DNA of 64,000 bases from Theobroma cacao (taxonomy: Eukaryota; Streptophyta; Magnoliopsida; Malvales; Malvaceae). Below the pieces are notes generated by a model, which was not told the DNA's origin, ran no database searches, and saw only the letters and a program-made list of their open reading frames with translations. The number at the start of each line of letters is the position of its first letter. Within the stretch, counting starts at the first letter, position 1. The translations under genes and the position numbers were made by a program. The DNA is taken from contig NC_030852.1 in the NCBI RefSeq assembly GCF_000208745.1, positions 28,975,801-29,039,800 of the forward strand. The letters run 5' to 3'. This document shows, piece by piece, positions 50,635-62,801 of the stretch.

Positions 50635-51948
50635 GTGTATCTATTAAGGATCCACCAATATGTGTCTATCCCTTACTTTGATCTCCAGCTCACAATCCAT
50701 TTATAGAAGCTGCTATAATTATTAGTTTTTAGTTATCGGGTAACTTGTTTATATTCTTTAGCAAATGAAATTCAATGGTCGGTGCATAAAAAAAGTATGA
50801 AATTCAATTCAAGACTTTAAGGCACCAAAATGACTTTGATTTTAAACAGTAAGAACTTGCAATTGTACGAAAAGTAAAGAAAAAGAACTGTTTGTGACTA
50901 CCATCAGTGACAAAGAATATGCCATGGTATGACTTTGGCATGTAGAAATATCAAAGAGCTTTAATTATATCCCTTAATTTATTTCTCCTACAAGAAAGAT
51001 AATGAACGTGTGGTATCCTTCAACTTGTTTGTCACTTCGATCCACCTATTCTTAAGCATGCTCCACCATTGTTACTGCTTTCTTTGGATAACTTTCCTTT
51101 GGCTTAGTCAAAAGTTTAGAGCGTGTTTTTTTTTCTCAACCAATCAAAAGATTTCATTGTTCAAAGCAGCCCAGCCAAGGCAACATTCAAATAGCCGGCA
51201 TAAATTAACACGAGTAATGTACCGAAACAAGAAAAAGGGAGAACCAAATCACAATAAGACAGACCCATCCCCCGTCAACAGCAACAGAGAGTAAGTAGAG
51301 ATGTTCTCAAACAGCCATTAATATATCAAAGTGAAAGATGACAAAACTTGGTGGAAGGAACGCACCAATGAAGTGGAAAACGTAAATGCTCCACACTGAC
51401 TTTAGGGATCAATACCCATGCCAGTTGCAAAGTTGCAGGTGAGCGTGCATTAAATCCATATTCAATGTCTAACGAGGGACCAAGAATTTTATTGTGAAAT
51501 TTTTTGAAGTCAAACAATGGCTGGTTTACATTACGATAGCATGGTAATAAACGTACAAAATGATATACTAATTCCAATCAAACTTTGTCGTTATGACTAT
51601 ACGTAGGCTATGTTCTATGAGCACATCATGAATGCCTGTTGGAAATCTAAAAGTTTTTGTTATATTTGTAGACTATTATTTGCTAAAATGATGAAAAATA
51701 AAACTGAAGGACTAAAGAAAGATATAGTGAGAGAGAAAATGTAATTGAACTCAAAGTTTTTTTACAATCTTTTCATTTAACTATAACACTTGTAAATACA
51801 TTTACAATGTAATATTTATATCTTACATAACCACTACTTCACAATACAAACCCATTACTCAATATGACAATAACTGTAAAGAGAAAATAAGCTGATATTA
51901 ACTAATAAATTAAAAATTATTAAGAATAACTAAATATGATTCTTCAAA
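50635..51948. other. Spacer before transporter C'
   Basis: Counterpart of 13680-15568, with a shorter retroposon-like tail near 51125-51250. No gene is supported. Confidence 0.5.
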
Positions 51949-54900
51949 TCAAATCTCATTCTTCAACAATGCCAAACCAATGGCTGTAACTATAAGAGTG
52001 GAAGGGACTCCAAATTTAAGGTGTTTCCAGAAAGTTAAATTGTAGCCAACTGGAGCGTGGCGAGCTTGCTCACACACGATCAAGTTAGCAGCTGATCCGA
52101 GAAGTGACAGGTTACCAGCTACAGTGCTGACCCAAGCTAAAATCAGCCACGCCTTCTTCTCATGGGTTGCAGAAATAGCTGATGCTGATAATGCCACCGG
52201 GCATCCAAGCAAAAGAACTGTTTGAGAAATAAAAAGAAAACCATGAGCATATATGTTAATTTTAATGACTGGCTAAACCTGCCAGTGTTGTACAGCTGCA
52301 ACATTTCTCGCTGACAAATGTAGAGTGTGTAAGCAGGAGAGTTTGAGGTGGTCCCGAATAGGCCAAGAGAGTTTTTTAAATTGTAAAATGAGGTAGTCGT
52401 TAGAGGAAGAGATGAACAAGTTTGGAGAATGGCATTTTATGCAATCTCTTGATCTGTGTGGTTACAACGCAATGGAATTGTGTTTAGAGGGGCTGTATGG
52501 GATGCGAATCAGGTTTGGGAGCTCCAGCAAGCTTAGGGTTGCGGTTTGGGCCAAGGTTAAATAGCGAATCAGGTATGGAATAGTCCAATAGTGGAGTCAT
52601 GATTTCAAATTAGAAGAAACAAAAATAAAAAATTTAATATTTAAAGAGGTAACATTATATAATTTTTAAAAAACCAAAAATAAAATTATAAATATTTAAA
52701 ACAAAACAAGGAAAAAATTATGAACTTTTGAAACTTTGGGAGAGCGGGGCCCAGCTAGCCCCCCCTCCCTCCGCCTCTAGGGTGGTCCTTGACGCATACC
52801 GGAATTCTTCTTTTGGTGTAGGAATGAAGGAGACATAGAGACGTGGAGGGTTGGATCAAACCAGTGGTGGGGATGAATGTAATAAGTTCGGAGGTTAAGC
52901 ACGTTTTTAGAGAGAACAATCTGTTGGCTGATAAACTCACTAAAGCTGAAGTTCAACGTGCTCAGGACCTCATCAATGTGCTGGATTAACCACTGGTATG
53001 GCTTATTATTGTGTGAATTGATGGTTTCTATGTGATTGATGAGACTGCTTTCCAGAATGATCAAGGACGAGGCTTTCTAGTGCTGGGATGAGTTACCTCT
53101 GGTCGGTTATGGGTCATGTTGCCGTGGAGGTTTTGGTTTTTGTTCTTTTTGATTGTACATATGTTAGAAATGAACTTTTTTACCAGATGTGTTTACTGGT
53201 AGTTGGAATAGCTCTATTTTGTTTGCTGGAAAGTTACAAGGCTGTCTTTGGTTTCTCTTTTGTTTGGGAGGGCAATTGGCAGGAAATAGGGAGGCAAGCG
53301 ATTACTAGTGAATTGTATATATAGTTTTTTGGGTATAGGGTACTGAGATGGTTGAGGATTGTTATTCTCAAAATTCAGAGTAACAGACCTGAATCAGACT
53401 CTAATTCATCCAGAGGTGAACTTTTGATTTCCTCCGTCTGAAATATATCATTAACTTTAAAAAAAAATGTAGAGTGTAAAGATCAACATATACCAGTTGG
53501 TACGTTCGAAGCCAAATTTGAGAGTACAAGTATGACAATGGCAAGAACTGCTATCCCGAAAACATCATTGATCTTTGCATAGGGCTCCACCAAGTCCCAA
53601 AGAGTGATTGGGATCCCAGTCCTGTTAAAGCCAGCCACTGTAGCAAACATTCCGCAGAAGAAAACTAGAAGCGGATACGACACCTGGTAAAAGAAAAGAA
53701 GTGTAGCAGAACTTTGAGTAAGTACCCACGTCAAAGAGATTACAAGAAGCAAAAGATGCAATAGCAAGAACATTCTGGTTTGCAGATTACCTTTTCTAGG
53801 CAAGGCTGAGCATCATTAAAATCAAGAACTATAAGAGCAATTGCAGCGGTGATTGCAGTCCAGGACATGTTAAAATCCATAAGAAACGAAATCAACATTC
53901 CTAAGGTAACAAGGTACACGCATGGTTTCCACATTATCCTTTTCCACCTTGTGGCCAAGTTTTCCTTCCCTACTGGTTTCGAAGATTCTACGAAGACTGG
54001 TGCCCTCACTCTATGTTGCTCTGATAGAAGTGGAATTGCCTCACTTCTCTCGGAAGAACCAACACTTGTCACGGTTATCATTACTGCATTAGACTCAACT
54101 GCGCTCTTGGATAACATCTGGATCATTTCACTCTCAGCAAAACTCTCTCGGTTTTTAAGAGTGTCAACATAAGCTGTGTTTGTATTAGTTTTGGGAGATA
54201 TTTGTGGGCTCATTGTTTCCAATATGGAGTTCCATTCTTGAGAGTTTAATGATGAAGAATGTAACATCGTGGCTGGTGAATCACAAGGAAAAATTCTATT
54301 TTCATCTGCTACTACTTTTCCAATGGCATCTTCTTCATCCATCGGAATAGATAACAACCTCCAATACATGCATAGAAGAAGTAAAGCGTTCACAATTAAA
54401 CCCGCAAGCATGGCGGGCAGAATTCCAATAAGAAAATCCCCAAACGAAATTTTACTTTGAAATGCTATGACCAGGTTTTGGGGGTTTCCAATTGGAGTTG
54501 CCGCAGACCCGATATTTGAAGCTGTGGCAAGAGCAAGCAGGAAGGGATAAGGGGGAAGATTATGTTGCCTTGCAATTTTCAGCACAAATTCAGTCAAAAT
54601 CACACAAGTGGTATCATTGGTGAAAAGAGAACTTGAAATGGCAGAAATCAGGCAAATTCGACAAATCAAATCCTTCGGTCCCATACTCTTCCATGAAAGC
54701 AACTTTTCCAAGTATTTGAACATGTCTGCCCTTTCAAGGTAGATACTAACAACCATCGTTCCAAACAGAAGACCAATTATTGGGAGATCAATTGCATCAT
54801 AAGCTTGATCTGGAGTCATGACTCCGAATAAAACCATAAGCAAGCCCCCAAGTAGGGAGCCCGCTGTTCTCCCTATTGGCATATAAGGTACTGCAGGGAA

Positions 54901-54972
54901 AACCGCCAATACCCAAAAGACTGCAAAAGCAATGGATCCTAGAACTACATCAACCGGAGAAGCCATGTCCAT
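51949..54972 (-). CDS. LSI2-like: Lsi2-like metalloid/anion efflux transporter C' (unit 2)
   Basis: Exons 54972-53791, 53683-53494 and 52217-51949 give 546 aa, with the same exon lengths as C (1182, 190 and 269 nt). Here the family motifs are intact: G34, GNPQN at 162-166, TNDTTC at 118-123 (Ser to Thr), SNVPT and GSAANLIV. The central loop (about 205-340) is unlike that of B. Around residues 85-135 the protein has its own changes ([13 protein letters not shown]), absent from unit 1 C, where B-like sequence is found. This is probably the better guide to ancestral C. Intron 2 contains the shared LINE remnant. A MULE-like element sits about 290 bp upstream of the ATG. Confidence 0.92.
52329..53467 (+). 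mobile_element. 5'-truncated LINE remnant in intron 2 of C'
   Basis: The same insertion as at 15949-17090, with TGTAGAGTGT at 52319-52328 and 53468-53477 and a short A tract at the right end. The RNase H-like piece reads [17 protein letters not shown] and ends at a stop near 52987. Confidence 0.8.
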
Positions 54973-55259
54973 TTTCTCAGCACAATAAAAATGTTCTTCT
55001 TGCTAGCAAGTTTCGAATCTTCAAAATCTTATTCAGTAGAATTCCAGCACGTGCATGAAGTTCTAAACCCTAAAAATCTTATATATCGGAACTGTAGTCC
55101 TTTCAAGTACTTCTAGTTTATCAGAAACTAGCTGCCTAGGGGCATGCACTAAAGAGCCGAGATATTGATTAGCCAACCCGTCGAACATTGTCAGTGAGTG
55201 AAGACAAGATTTGACGCCGAACAAGACACTGTTACAAAAGCAAGCAACATTACGAAACT

Positions 55260-56431
55260 TAAAAAGGAAATCGTGACAGATAATTTTGTTTGTAAGTTTA
55301 ATTTAAAAATATTATTTATTATAATTTTAATTATTTTTTATTAATTTTTAATATGATTTGATAACAATGTTTTTTAAATAATTTTAAATAAATAAAAATA
55401 ATTTCGATTTTCTCCATCTCGCTATTCAAATAAAAATTTTAAAATCAAATTTCGATTTCTCTTTATTATCAAATACTGTTTATCTCACTATCTAATTCTT
55501 TCTTATTATCTCAAAAAGTAGAGATGACATCAAAATATGTGTTTTAAATTCTTAAATTTATTAGTTTATATTCATATAACTTCAAAGTTGAGTGGTTGAA
55601 ATTGATTAGACATATTTCTAAATTAAAATACTGTATAACTTTGGTAACTTAAATCTGACTGCGAGTAAGCAAATCAATTAATTATTACGTATTTGTATTA
55701 TTGGTTTTTAGATATTATGTCACTAATTTTTAAGTATTATAAGACTAATTTTTATGTATTATATGACTTAATCATTGTGTATCTAGTTTTTAGATATTGC
55801 ATGACTAGGTTGTAGGTATTACGTGATTGATTTTTAGACAATGCCTAAGTCACACAATGCTTACAAACCAGTCACGCAACGCCTTATTAACTAGTCACGC
55901 AATACTTATCAACCAGTCACGCAATACCATATTAATTAGTTACGTAATATCTAAAAATTAGTCACATAATACTTAAAAACTAGTCACACAATACGCAAAA
56001 ACTAATTACGCAATGCTTAAAAACTACCAAAACTATTAAATTTCATTTAATAAAATCAACTACTTCAAACAGCACATCATATTCCATTTAATAATATAAT
56101 CAACGAATATGCCTATTTGGTGAATAATGCTCAAAAGTTTTTTTTCATGTATAAAAAATCACCGTTCAAAAGTTTTTCTTCGTGTATTAAAAACCACTTC
56201 AAAATGCTCAAAATGCTTAAAAGTTTTTCTTTCTAACAAGTAATACTCCAAAGATGAATGGTTTTGTGAAGAAAACTCAAAGGATATGAATCGGTTTGAA
56301 ATACAGACCTAAACATATGGATCGGATTCATTAAAAGTAGTTTTGTCTAAAATTAATTTATCTTGACTAAAAATAAAAAAAATTATTTTCAAAAATACTT
56401 TATTATGAGGGATATTTTCGAAAAAAAACCC
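55260..56431. mobile_element. Second MULE-like element, upstream of C'
   Basis: An insert of about 1.17 kb missing from unit 1, where the flanks meet at about 18878. It has the same build as 47432-48935: A+T-rich ends related as inverted repeats, and a middle (about 55680-56030) of GTATTACGTGACT-type motifs followed by their reverse complements. The target duplication is poorly kept (AACT on both sides). No transposase frame. Confidence 0.6.
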
Positions 56432-57474
56432 AACTCAAATATCCTGATAAGACGTTCATTGAACAGTAACGAAACAGCTTGAGAGCAGACAATAAATACA
56501 CGGAAAAGTAACTAGTCATGCAAAAAGATATTCCATGCAAAATCTCTTGCATGTCAGAAAAATAAAAATGAGCTCGAGAAAAATACAAACAAAAATATCA
56601 TCATCATCATCATCGTCGTCAGGATAACTAGTGCAATACATAATGGTAGTATAAGATAAAACCAACTTTAAAAAAAAAAAGATAAAATCCGGATTCTAAT
56701 GGCAAGTACGTATACCCTGGCCACAACACGCATACAAAATGCTTTTAAAATACCAAAAAAACAAATCAAATAGTTCAACTTGTTTCTATAAAATGCTACT
56801 CTCATGGTCACATATGCTCCCTGTCCATGCGTCAAACGACCAAATATATATATATATATATATATATTTTTTAAGGGCATGAACATTTCATTGAAAGAGC
56901 TGGCAAGGGGGTTGCCAGAAAAAAACAGAGAGGGTAAAGAAAACCCGTTCAGCTGCTAATCCCCTGTTACAAAGAGATCAAATAGGCCAAACAATTCAGT
57001 CACAAAAAAACAGTTAGTCCCCTGGGTCCTAAATGGTAACACGGTTCAACCATAAAACACAAGAAAAAAGCGAAGGGGTAGAAATATTCATGCCCACCTG
57101 TACATGCAAAAATACCTCAAAAATACCTTAAAACGGGAAACACCCAGATGGGAAGTTTTCAAACAAGATAGAAGAAACGCGCCTATGGTTCATCTATCCA
57201 AACGCGCCTATGGTTCATCTATCTTCGCCTCTGCTATATTCAACGAACTATTAATTAGCTCAAATCTCAATATCCATATGTAATTCAAATGCTATAATAA
57301 TCTGTCTCACAATCTACTTATTGTGACTATTCCTCTCAAAAAGAAAGCACTTTAAACTCACCTTAACAAAAAGTTGTACTAGCTATAATGGCGTTGAGAG
57401 CGCCTTGGGTTGGACGTGAAGGTGTGGGGCTTTTATAATAGAAGAAACCAGGTTTGGGATGATATTTAAGAATA
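56432..57474. other. Upstream region of C' beyond the MULE-like element
   Basis: Matches 18880-19877 of unit 1. It holds an ATC/GTC microsatellite near 56596-56621 and an AT run at about 56843-56867. There is also a private tandem duplication of about 27 bp at 57178-57232 (ACGCGCCTATGGTTCATC twice). No gene is supported. Confidence 0.5.
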
Positions 57475-58583
57475 CTTTTTGGGAGATTCACTTTTGATGC
57501 AAGTTAACCAAAAGAAACTTCCAATGACTTGCTCGGACGGTGGGCTGCTAATCAGTCAATCATGCGCATAACAGTGCACTTTACGTTAAGGTCGTAAGGT
57601 CACTATCTAGCTGGATAAAGTTGAAATTACTGTCCTCTTTGTGGGAAGCGTATCTACCGGGGAAAAGCTACATAAAGACTCTTCTCTTTTTTTTTGGGTT
57701 CGTACCACGTATGATTAATTTTCAAGTCTTAAAATAGGAAATAAAGGCTGAGGAGTGCATCAAGCAAACGTCTATATGTATATATATGCTCTATGTAAAT
57801 AGAATAAGTTAAGAATTTATTATCATATCATATAGTATAATAATTTTTATTAATTTTGAATAGAGAATTCAAATTTAAATATTATTTAAACAAGAAAATA
57901 CATGTACATACTATTAAATCAAATATTTAGATGCAACATGAAAATTTTATAAATTTATTAGGTTATTATTTTGATTATATATGTTAGCAAAATTATTTTT
58001 ATTTTTGAAAAGTATTTATGTTTGCAAAATGTAAGGCACATCATGTATTTAATTAGCAGTGACGCTGCTTTTGAAAAGAAAATATGTTACTAATGAAAAG
58101 CAAAGTCCATGTATTTAGGTTAATGGTAAATGTGTATATTTCTTTATTCAATTTTTTTTTTCCAATCTCCCCTTTTCCAAATATAAAAAAATTTGCCAAA
58201 CATTTTGTAAATTTTTAATCTTTCATGTATTATTGGCTTGAAAACTATATGAAATAAGATTAAGAGTAATGAAAGTTGAATCTTACATACTATAATCTTA
58301 TAGTACAGAAAGGACAATAACTAATAAATTAGCTTCAAAATATAAAAAAAAATAATTAAAAAAATAGTAATATAATAAATAGTGTTTGTGTTATATTTTT
58401 CTTAACAAATTTTAAAAATTATTAAACAATTTAATTTTAGTGTAGTGATCAGCAGCGAATTTAGGATTTTACATAAAAAGTAATTAAAAAATAATCATAA
58501 AACATTATGAATTCATATATCTCAAATTATATATATATATATATAATAAAAAAATTAAAATTGAGAGATAGTAACGGCCAAGA
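57475..58583. other. Segment present only in unit 2
   Basis: About 1.1 kb absent from unit 1, where the flanks meet at about 19877. There is no clear target duplication or terminal repeat, so a deletion in unit 1 is as likely as an insertion here. It has an AT run near 58528-58545 and no coding sequence. Confidence 0.6.
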
Positions 58584-61436
58584 CTATCATCACTTTCAGG
58601 TTTAATTAGTCAAGAATGTTGAAGATCCTTAATTTCCTTCGCTCCTTATTTGTTTGATTTTCTTTCTATGACTTGTGTTACGACTTGTGATAAAACCCAA
58701 GGAAAAATGTCACATTTACATTAATTCTGAAACTTCTTGGAAACAAATCTTTAAGGACTAGGTTCATATACTCTTCGTTAAGGTTTCATTAGCCTATTGG
58801 TCCTGTAATGTGAAGTCTAGTGCATGCATTTATAGTTACGTGTTGAGTTGTGAATTTGACTCTCATATAACAAAAGAAAAAGATGTTTTTGTTTTTCGAT
58901 AGAAAGAAAAAGAAGGAAATGCGGTCTGGGAACTGAAAATAGGGCTTTTTCGTTAAATTTGAAAATTATTTTCTATATCAAGTAGAATTATGAGATATTT
59001 ATTGAGACTTGTCAATGATCTAGAATGACAAATGTGGTTAAGTGATTTAAGTTGTGGATAACAAAATTACTACACAGGTGATTCAAATGAAAACAAATAA
59101 ATCAATACTAATTCAAATTTAATTTTAATTATTAAAAATTTCTTAAAAGATGATTGACAGATTAGTATTATTTATGTATATTGCGAATTTAACTATTTAT
59201 TAGATTTTCTTATAAATATGATTTTTAAATATTCTATTAGTATGATGTTTTTCAAAAATCTTCCTAGAGATAATGTTTTAGTTTTATTAAGCAATCTTAT
59301 GCGAATTTCATTCTCATGTTTTATTTTGATATAAGTACATTATTTTTATTTTCTTTTACTTAAAAAAAAAAAAGAAAAAATAGGTGTAACCTGTAAAACG
59401 AACTGAAGTATTGAGCGGCGCGAGACACTGTTTGACCCGATACAAAATGATACAACCCGATAGCCGAAGAATCGGGTTCTGTTGGGCAGAGGGATCTCGG
59501 CCCATTTATAACCATTACAAGCAGAATCAGCCCAATTTCAATTTGTTGACTTTTCTTTTTTGGAAAAAACAGTTTTTAGGACTTGGTCTTTTGAGAGGAG
59601 TCCTGAAACTCAAATCACTTTTCTTCCAAATTAGGGGAAAAAACGAAACAACTTTCGGCTAAAATGGTTCAATAGTGAACGCAAAAACCTCATTCAGATT
59701 CAAAGCTTTGGATTCAACTCACTACAATGTGAAGCTTGGACTTTGGCTTCAGTTGTAAACATCAGGTTCCAAATGGACAAATACCAATCTTACTCTATTG
59801 ATAGAAAAGAGAAGATTTGTAGCGTTGGTCAGTTGGTCAGATACTAAGAAAGAGAAGGATTTGACAAAAGAAACAGAGCAGAAGTGAGGCCGCAAAATCC
59901 CCGTCGATCTTAGTGTGACTTTGTAAATCAGAGTCCATTTTCTGTGGGCCACAGGCTATTTTATCTTTTCTGTCTGTTGATTTTTCTCATGGATAGGTGG
60001 GCAGGATAGAGACATAGCTTGGCTGCTAGTTATGCTGCTTATCCTTAGCCAGCATAAAAAGTGCTGGCATCAACCATCATTTTATGATCTACTAAAAACT
60101 TCCACTGTCTTACTGATCCATCTATGCCGTACAAAGATTTGTCTTTTAAAAGCATATTGACTCATCAACTACTTTCTGCACCATACTTGCTTTCCCGACT
60201 TCAATGCTATCCAGAGTTGGTCCGGAGTTAGGACTGCTTCAGCTGTGGGTTCTTTATTTGGTTAATTCTGGATCCAGATATTGAAACTGGCTTTTGGGCT
60301 TGCTCTAACTTCCAAACTACTAATATTTTCCAATGAAATTTACACTTGACCTGATAGCCTGGCATAAAAAATGGTATGCATTAGCCATTTGGCCATCAAC
60401 TCTAACTAGTGTTCAGGACGCAAAGAAGTTACCTGAAGTAATGAGCCTTGAGAGGTTTAACCACAGGAAGACCCATTTTTTTTCTCTGCCAGCAGTCCCA
60501 GAGCAATATTTATTAATAGTGAGCAGATGTGTTCTTTCTTCTACTTTTTCCATCCCAAGAATCCTACTAACTGCCTTTCTTATCAGTGACAACAGACGAT
60601 GCCATGCTGGATGCTGCCTCATAATATTTGCAATTCCTAAGGAGATTTCTTTGTGCACTAGCTTAACTAGATGTCCATGGCCAGGCCTTTGTTAAACACC
60701 TTGACACACAAAAGCAAAGTTAAAACATAGCCACAAATTTCCAGGAGCCGGTAAATAAAAAATAATTCCTGATAGAAAAAGAATGAACTGGCAATTGAAG
60801 CGTATGGATCATCTTCATAGCATTTTTAATTTTTGGGAAGCAGACTCATACATCGATATGGTGTAGTTCACAAAATGGCAACTAGGCACCAGGTTGAGTT
60901 GGCTGTTGATTAATTAACATAGAACTAATGCATACAGTGAGTAGTAGAATGATATTGAATGGGTGCTGAAACAATGCATTGTAGTTGCCGAAAAAGAGCA
61001 AGATATTAACCTCGTAAATCACCAAATGAGCTGCAATTTACTAGCATGAAAAAAAAATTATCCTTATTATTATTACATATTAGAAGAAAATAAAAATAAT
61101 AATAATAACACAACACTATATGTGAATACTATTCATTTTTCTTCTTTTGTATAACATCGGGGAAAGAAATATTAAAAGAATGCTCTAACAGTACCCACAC
61201 TGTTGACCCCAACAAAGTATTCCTTCACTGGATCATCTTTCAGGTCACGAGGAATAAAGACTCTTCTGACCTCTGAAAACTAGCCTTTAGTCCACCATCT
61301 AATACCAGACTGTTGAAGCTGTGACTCTGAGGAAGTACAATCTTCAGATCAAACAACTGAAGGCTAGTGGCTTAGTGTTGCAAATCTATTGCGCAAGTTT
61401 ATGCATTGCGGTGAACCTAGTTGCATAGTTCCAAAA
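58584..61436. other. 3' flank of the HRGP-like gene
   Basis: Aligns with 19878-22717 and 28323-28441 of unit 1. It includes the uninterrupted Copia target site at 61318-61322. Part of it probably holds the 3' untranslated region of the HRGP-like gene. Open frames at 60333-60695 and 60413-60658 are broken by indels between units and are not called. Confidence 0.5.
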
Positions 61437-62801
61437 TCAGCTGACCTCTGGCTGTAACATAGGGAAGAAAGTCCAGCTATTACCAGGCCTAGCCTCCTTT
61501 CCAGCAACCTTTTCATTGGCCCACCACTCGGACCTGATGGTGGGCTTATCAGAAGCTTCTCCTTTTGTATTGTCGAAGTTGAATTCTTTAATTGAACCAA
61601 GTGTAACAGAGCGATGCTTTTGATAACTATGCTCCTCTTCAGCTTCTCCTGATGCTTTTTCAACTGTTTCATTGGAAGTTTCCCTAATAAACAACTCACA
61701 AGAACTTTCTAGATCTTTTTTTATTCCATCTCTTTCTTTTCTGCCCTCTGCCACCAAGTCCTTTGGATATTCTGACACGGCTCTACTTGGAAGCAATGAC
61801 TTGCTTTCGAGACAGGGTGCAACATCTTCACCACTTAACTCAAAGGATACTCTGTGATCAACTATCGTTTCATCATTTTTAGGTCCATTTGCTGGGTTAG
61901 TAAGCAATGCTACCTCAGAAATCTGACTCCCTACAAGAAAACCATCTCGTGAGGCAGGACCCAAACCATCAGGTGTCAATGATCCCGAGCCCAACCTTGA
62001 ACCCAACCCCATACCATCTGGAGTCACAGATCCAGAACCCAGTCTTGAACCTTGCCCCAGTCCATCTGGCGTCAATGATCCAGAACCTAGCCTTGAACCC
62101 CATTTGCGAGTGGTAAAATTTTCAAACCCTAAAAGTTTGGGAGCCTCCCCCATGCGGAACTCAAGGATTGGACGTCTATCAGGGAAAGGAGAGGATGTGC
62201 CAGAATTAGAGATTGCTGAACCCGGTGATATGAGATTACCACCAGGGCTCCCAGGATATATTTGATAAGACTGAAACTCATAATGGGATAATCCAAATTT
62301 CTGATTGATCCCACTGTTTCTCCGAGCACGCTCCAATGAAGATGTCAGCAATTGAGCAAATGGTACTTCAGGGGATGAAGGTGTTGTCAGTTGAACAGAT
62401 TCAGGAGGAGGTGTAAAAGGAGCCGTGGACGGTTCAGTTGTCAAGGCAGAGAATACAGGTGGTGTAACTAACTGGGTTTCATGTGCATAAGGGCCTATGG
62501 CAAAAATGGATGCAGGGCCACGGGGGGAGTAGGCATTAACAGAAAGGGAAGTTAGGGACAGCAATCCAGCTGGTGATTGGGTGGCAGATGGAGGATCCGA
62601 TTGGAGGAATGATGCAGGAGATGAGGGAGGGGCAATAAAGGGCAGTATAATGCCAGTTGGATCACTTACATTTTCAGCAGTTGAGACTGAAGCTCCTGGT
62701 ACCACAGGTTCAGGAACAAGGACAGCATGGCCAATTCGCTTACTGTTTTTCTGAGATCCAAAACACCAGTAAAGGCCCCAGCAGCTTCCCCATCTTTTCT
62801 T
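61437..62801 (-). CDS. HRGP-like (proline/serine-rich) protein, large terminal exon, 5' end missing
   Basis: An exon of 454 codons runs from a TACAG acceptor at 62802 to the stop at 61437-61439. It opens KKRWGSCWGLYWCFGSQK, typical of the plant 'hydroxyproline-rich glycoprotein family' proteins of the At5g52430/At4g25620 type, then a Pro/Ser-rich stretch (PFIAPPSSPASF, TPPPESVQLTTPSSPEVPF). Residues about 235-282 are three 16-residue repeats of GSRLGSGS(L/V)TPDG. It ends FFPMLQPEVS. There is no signal peptide in this exon; the start codon must lie in an upstream exon beyond the window. The biochemical function of the family is unknown to me. The unit 1 copy is broken, so this is the only working copy visible. 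Confidence 0.85.
   Translation of the reverse strand, partial: KKRWGSCWGLYWCFGSQKNSKRIGHAVLVPEPVVPGASVSTAENVSDPTGIILPFIAPPSSPASFLQSDPPSATQSPAGLLSLTSLSVNAYSPRGPASIFAIGPYAHETQLVTPPVFSALTTEPSTAPFTPPPESVQLTTPSSPEVPFAQLLTSSLERARRNSGINQKFGLSHYEFQSYQIYPGSPGGNLISPGSAISNSGTSSPFPDRRPILEFRMGEAPKLLGFENFTTRKWGSRLGSGSLTPDGLGQGSRLGSGSVTPDGMGLGSRLGSGSLTPDGLGPASRDGFLVGSQISEVALLTNPANGPKNDETIVDHRVSFELSGEDVAPCLESKSLLPSRAVSEYPKDLVAEGRKERDGIKKDLESSCELFIRETSNETVEKASGEAEEEHSYQKHRSVTLGSIKEFNFDNTKGEASDKPTIRSEWWANEKVAGKEARPGNSWTFFPMLQPEVS

Noticed and set aside
60333..60695. Open frames on both strands in the HRGP 3' flank
   Set aside because: The matching region in unit 1 (about 21720-22080) has indels that are not multiples of three, so no frame is conserved.
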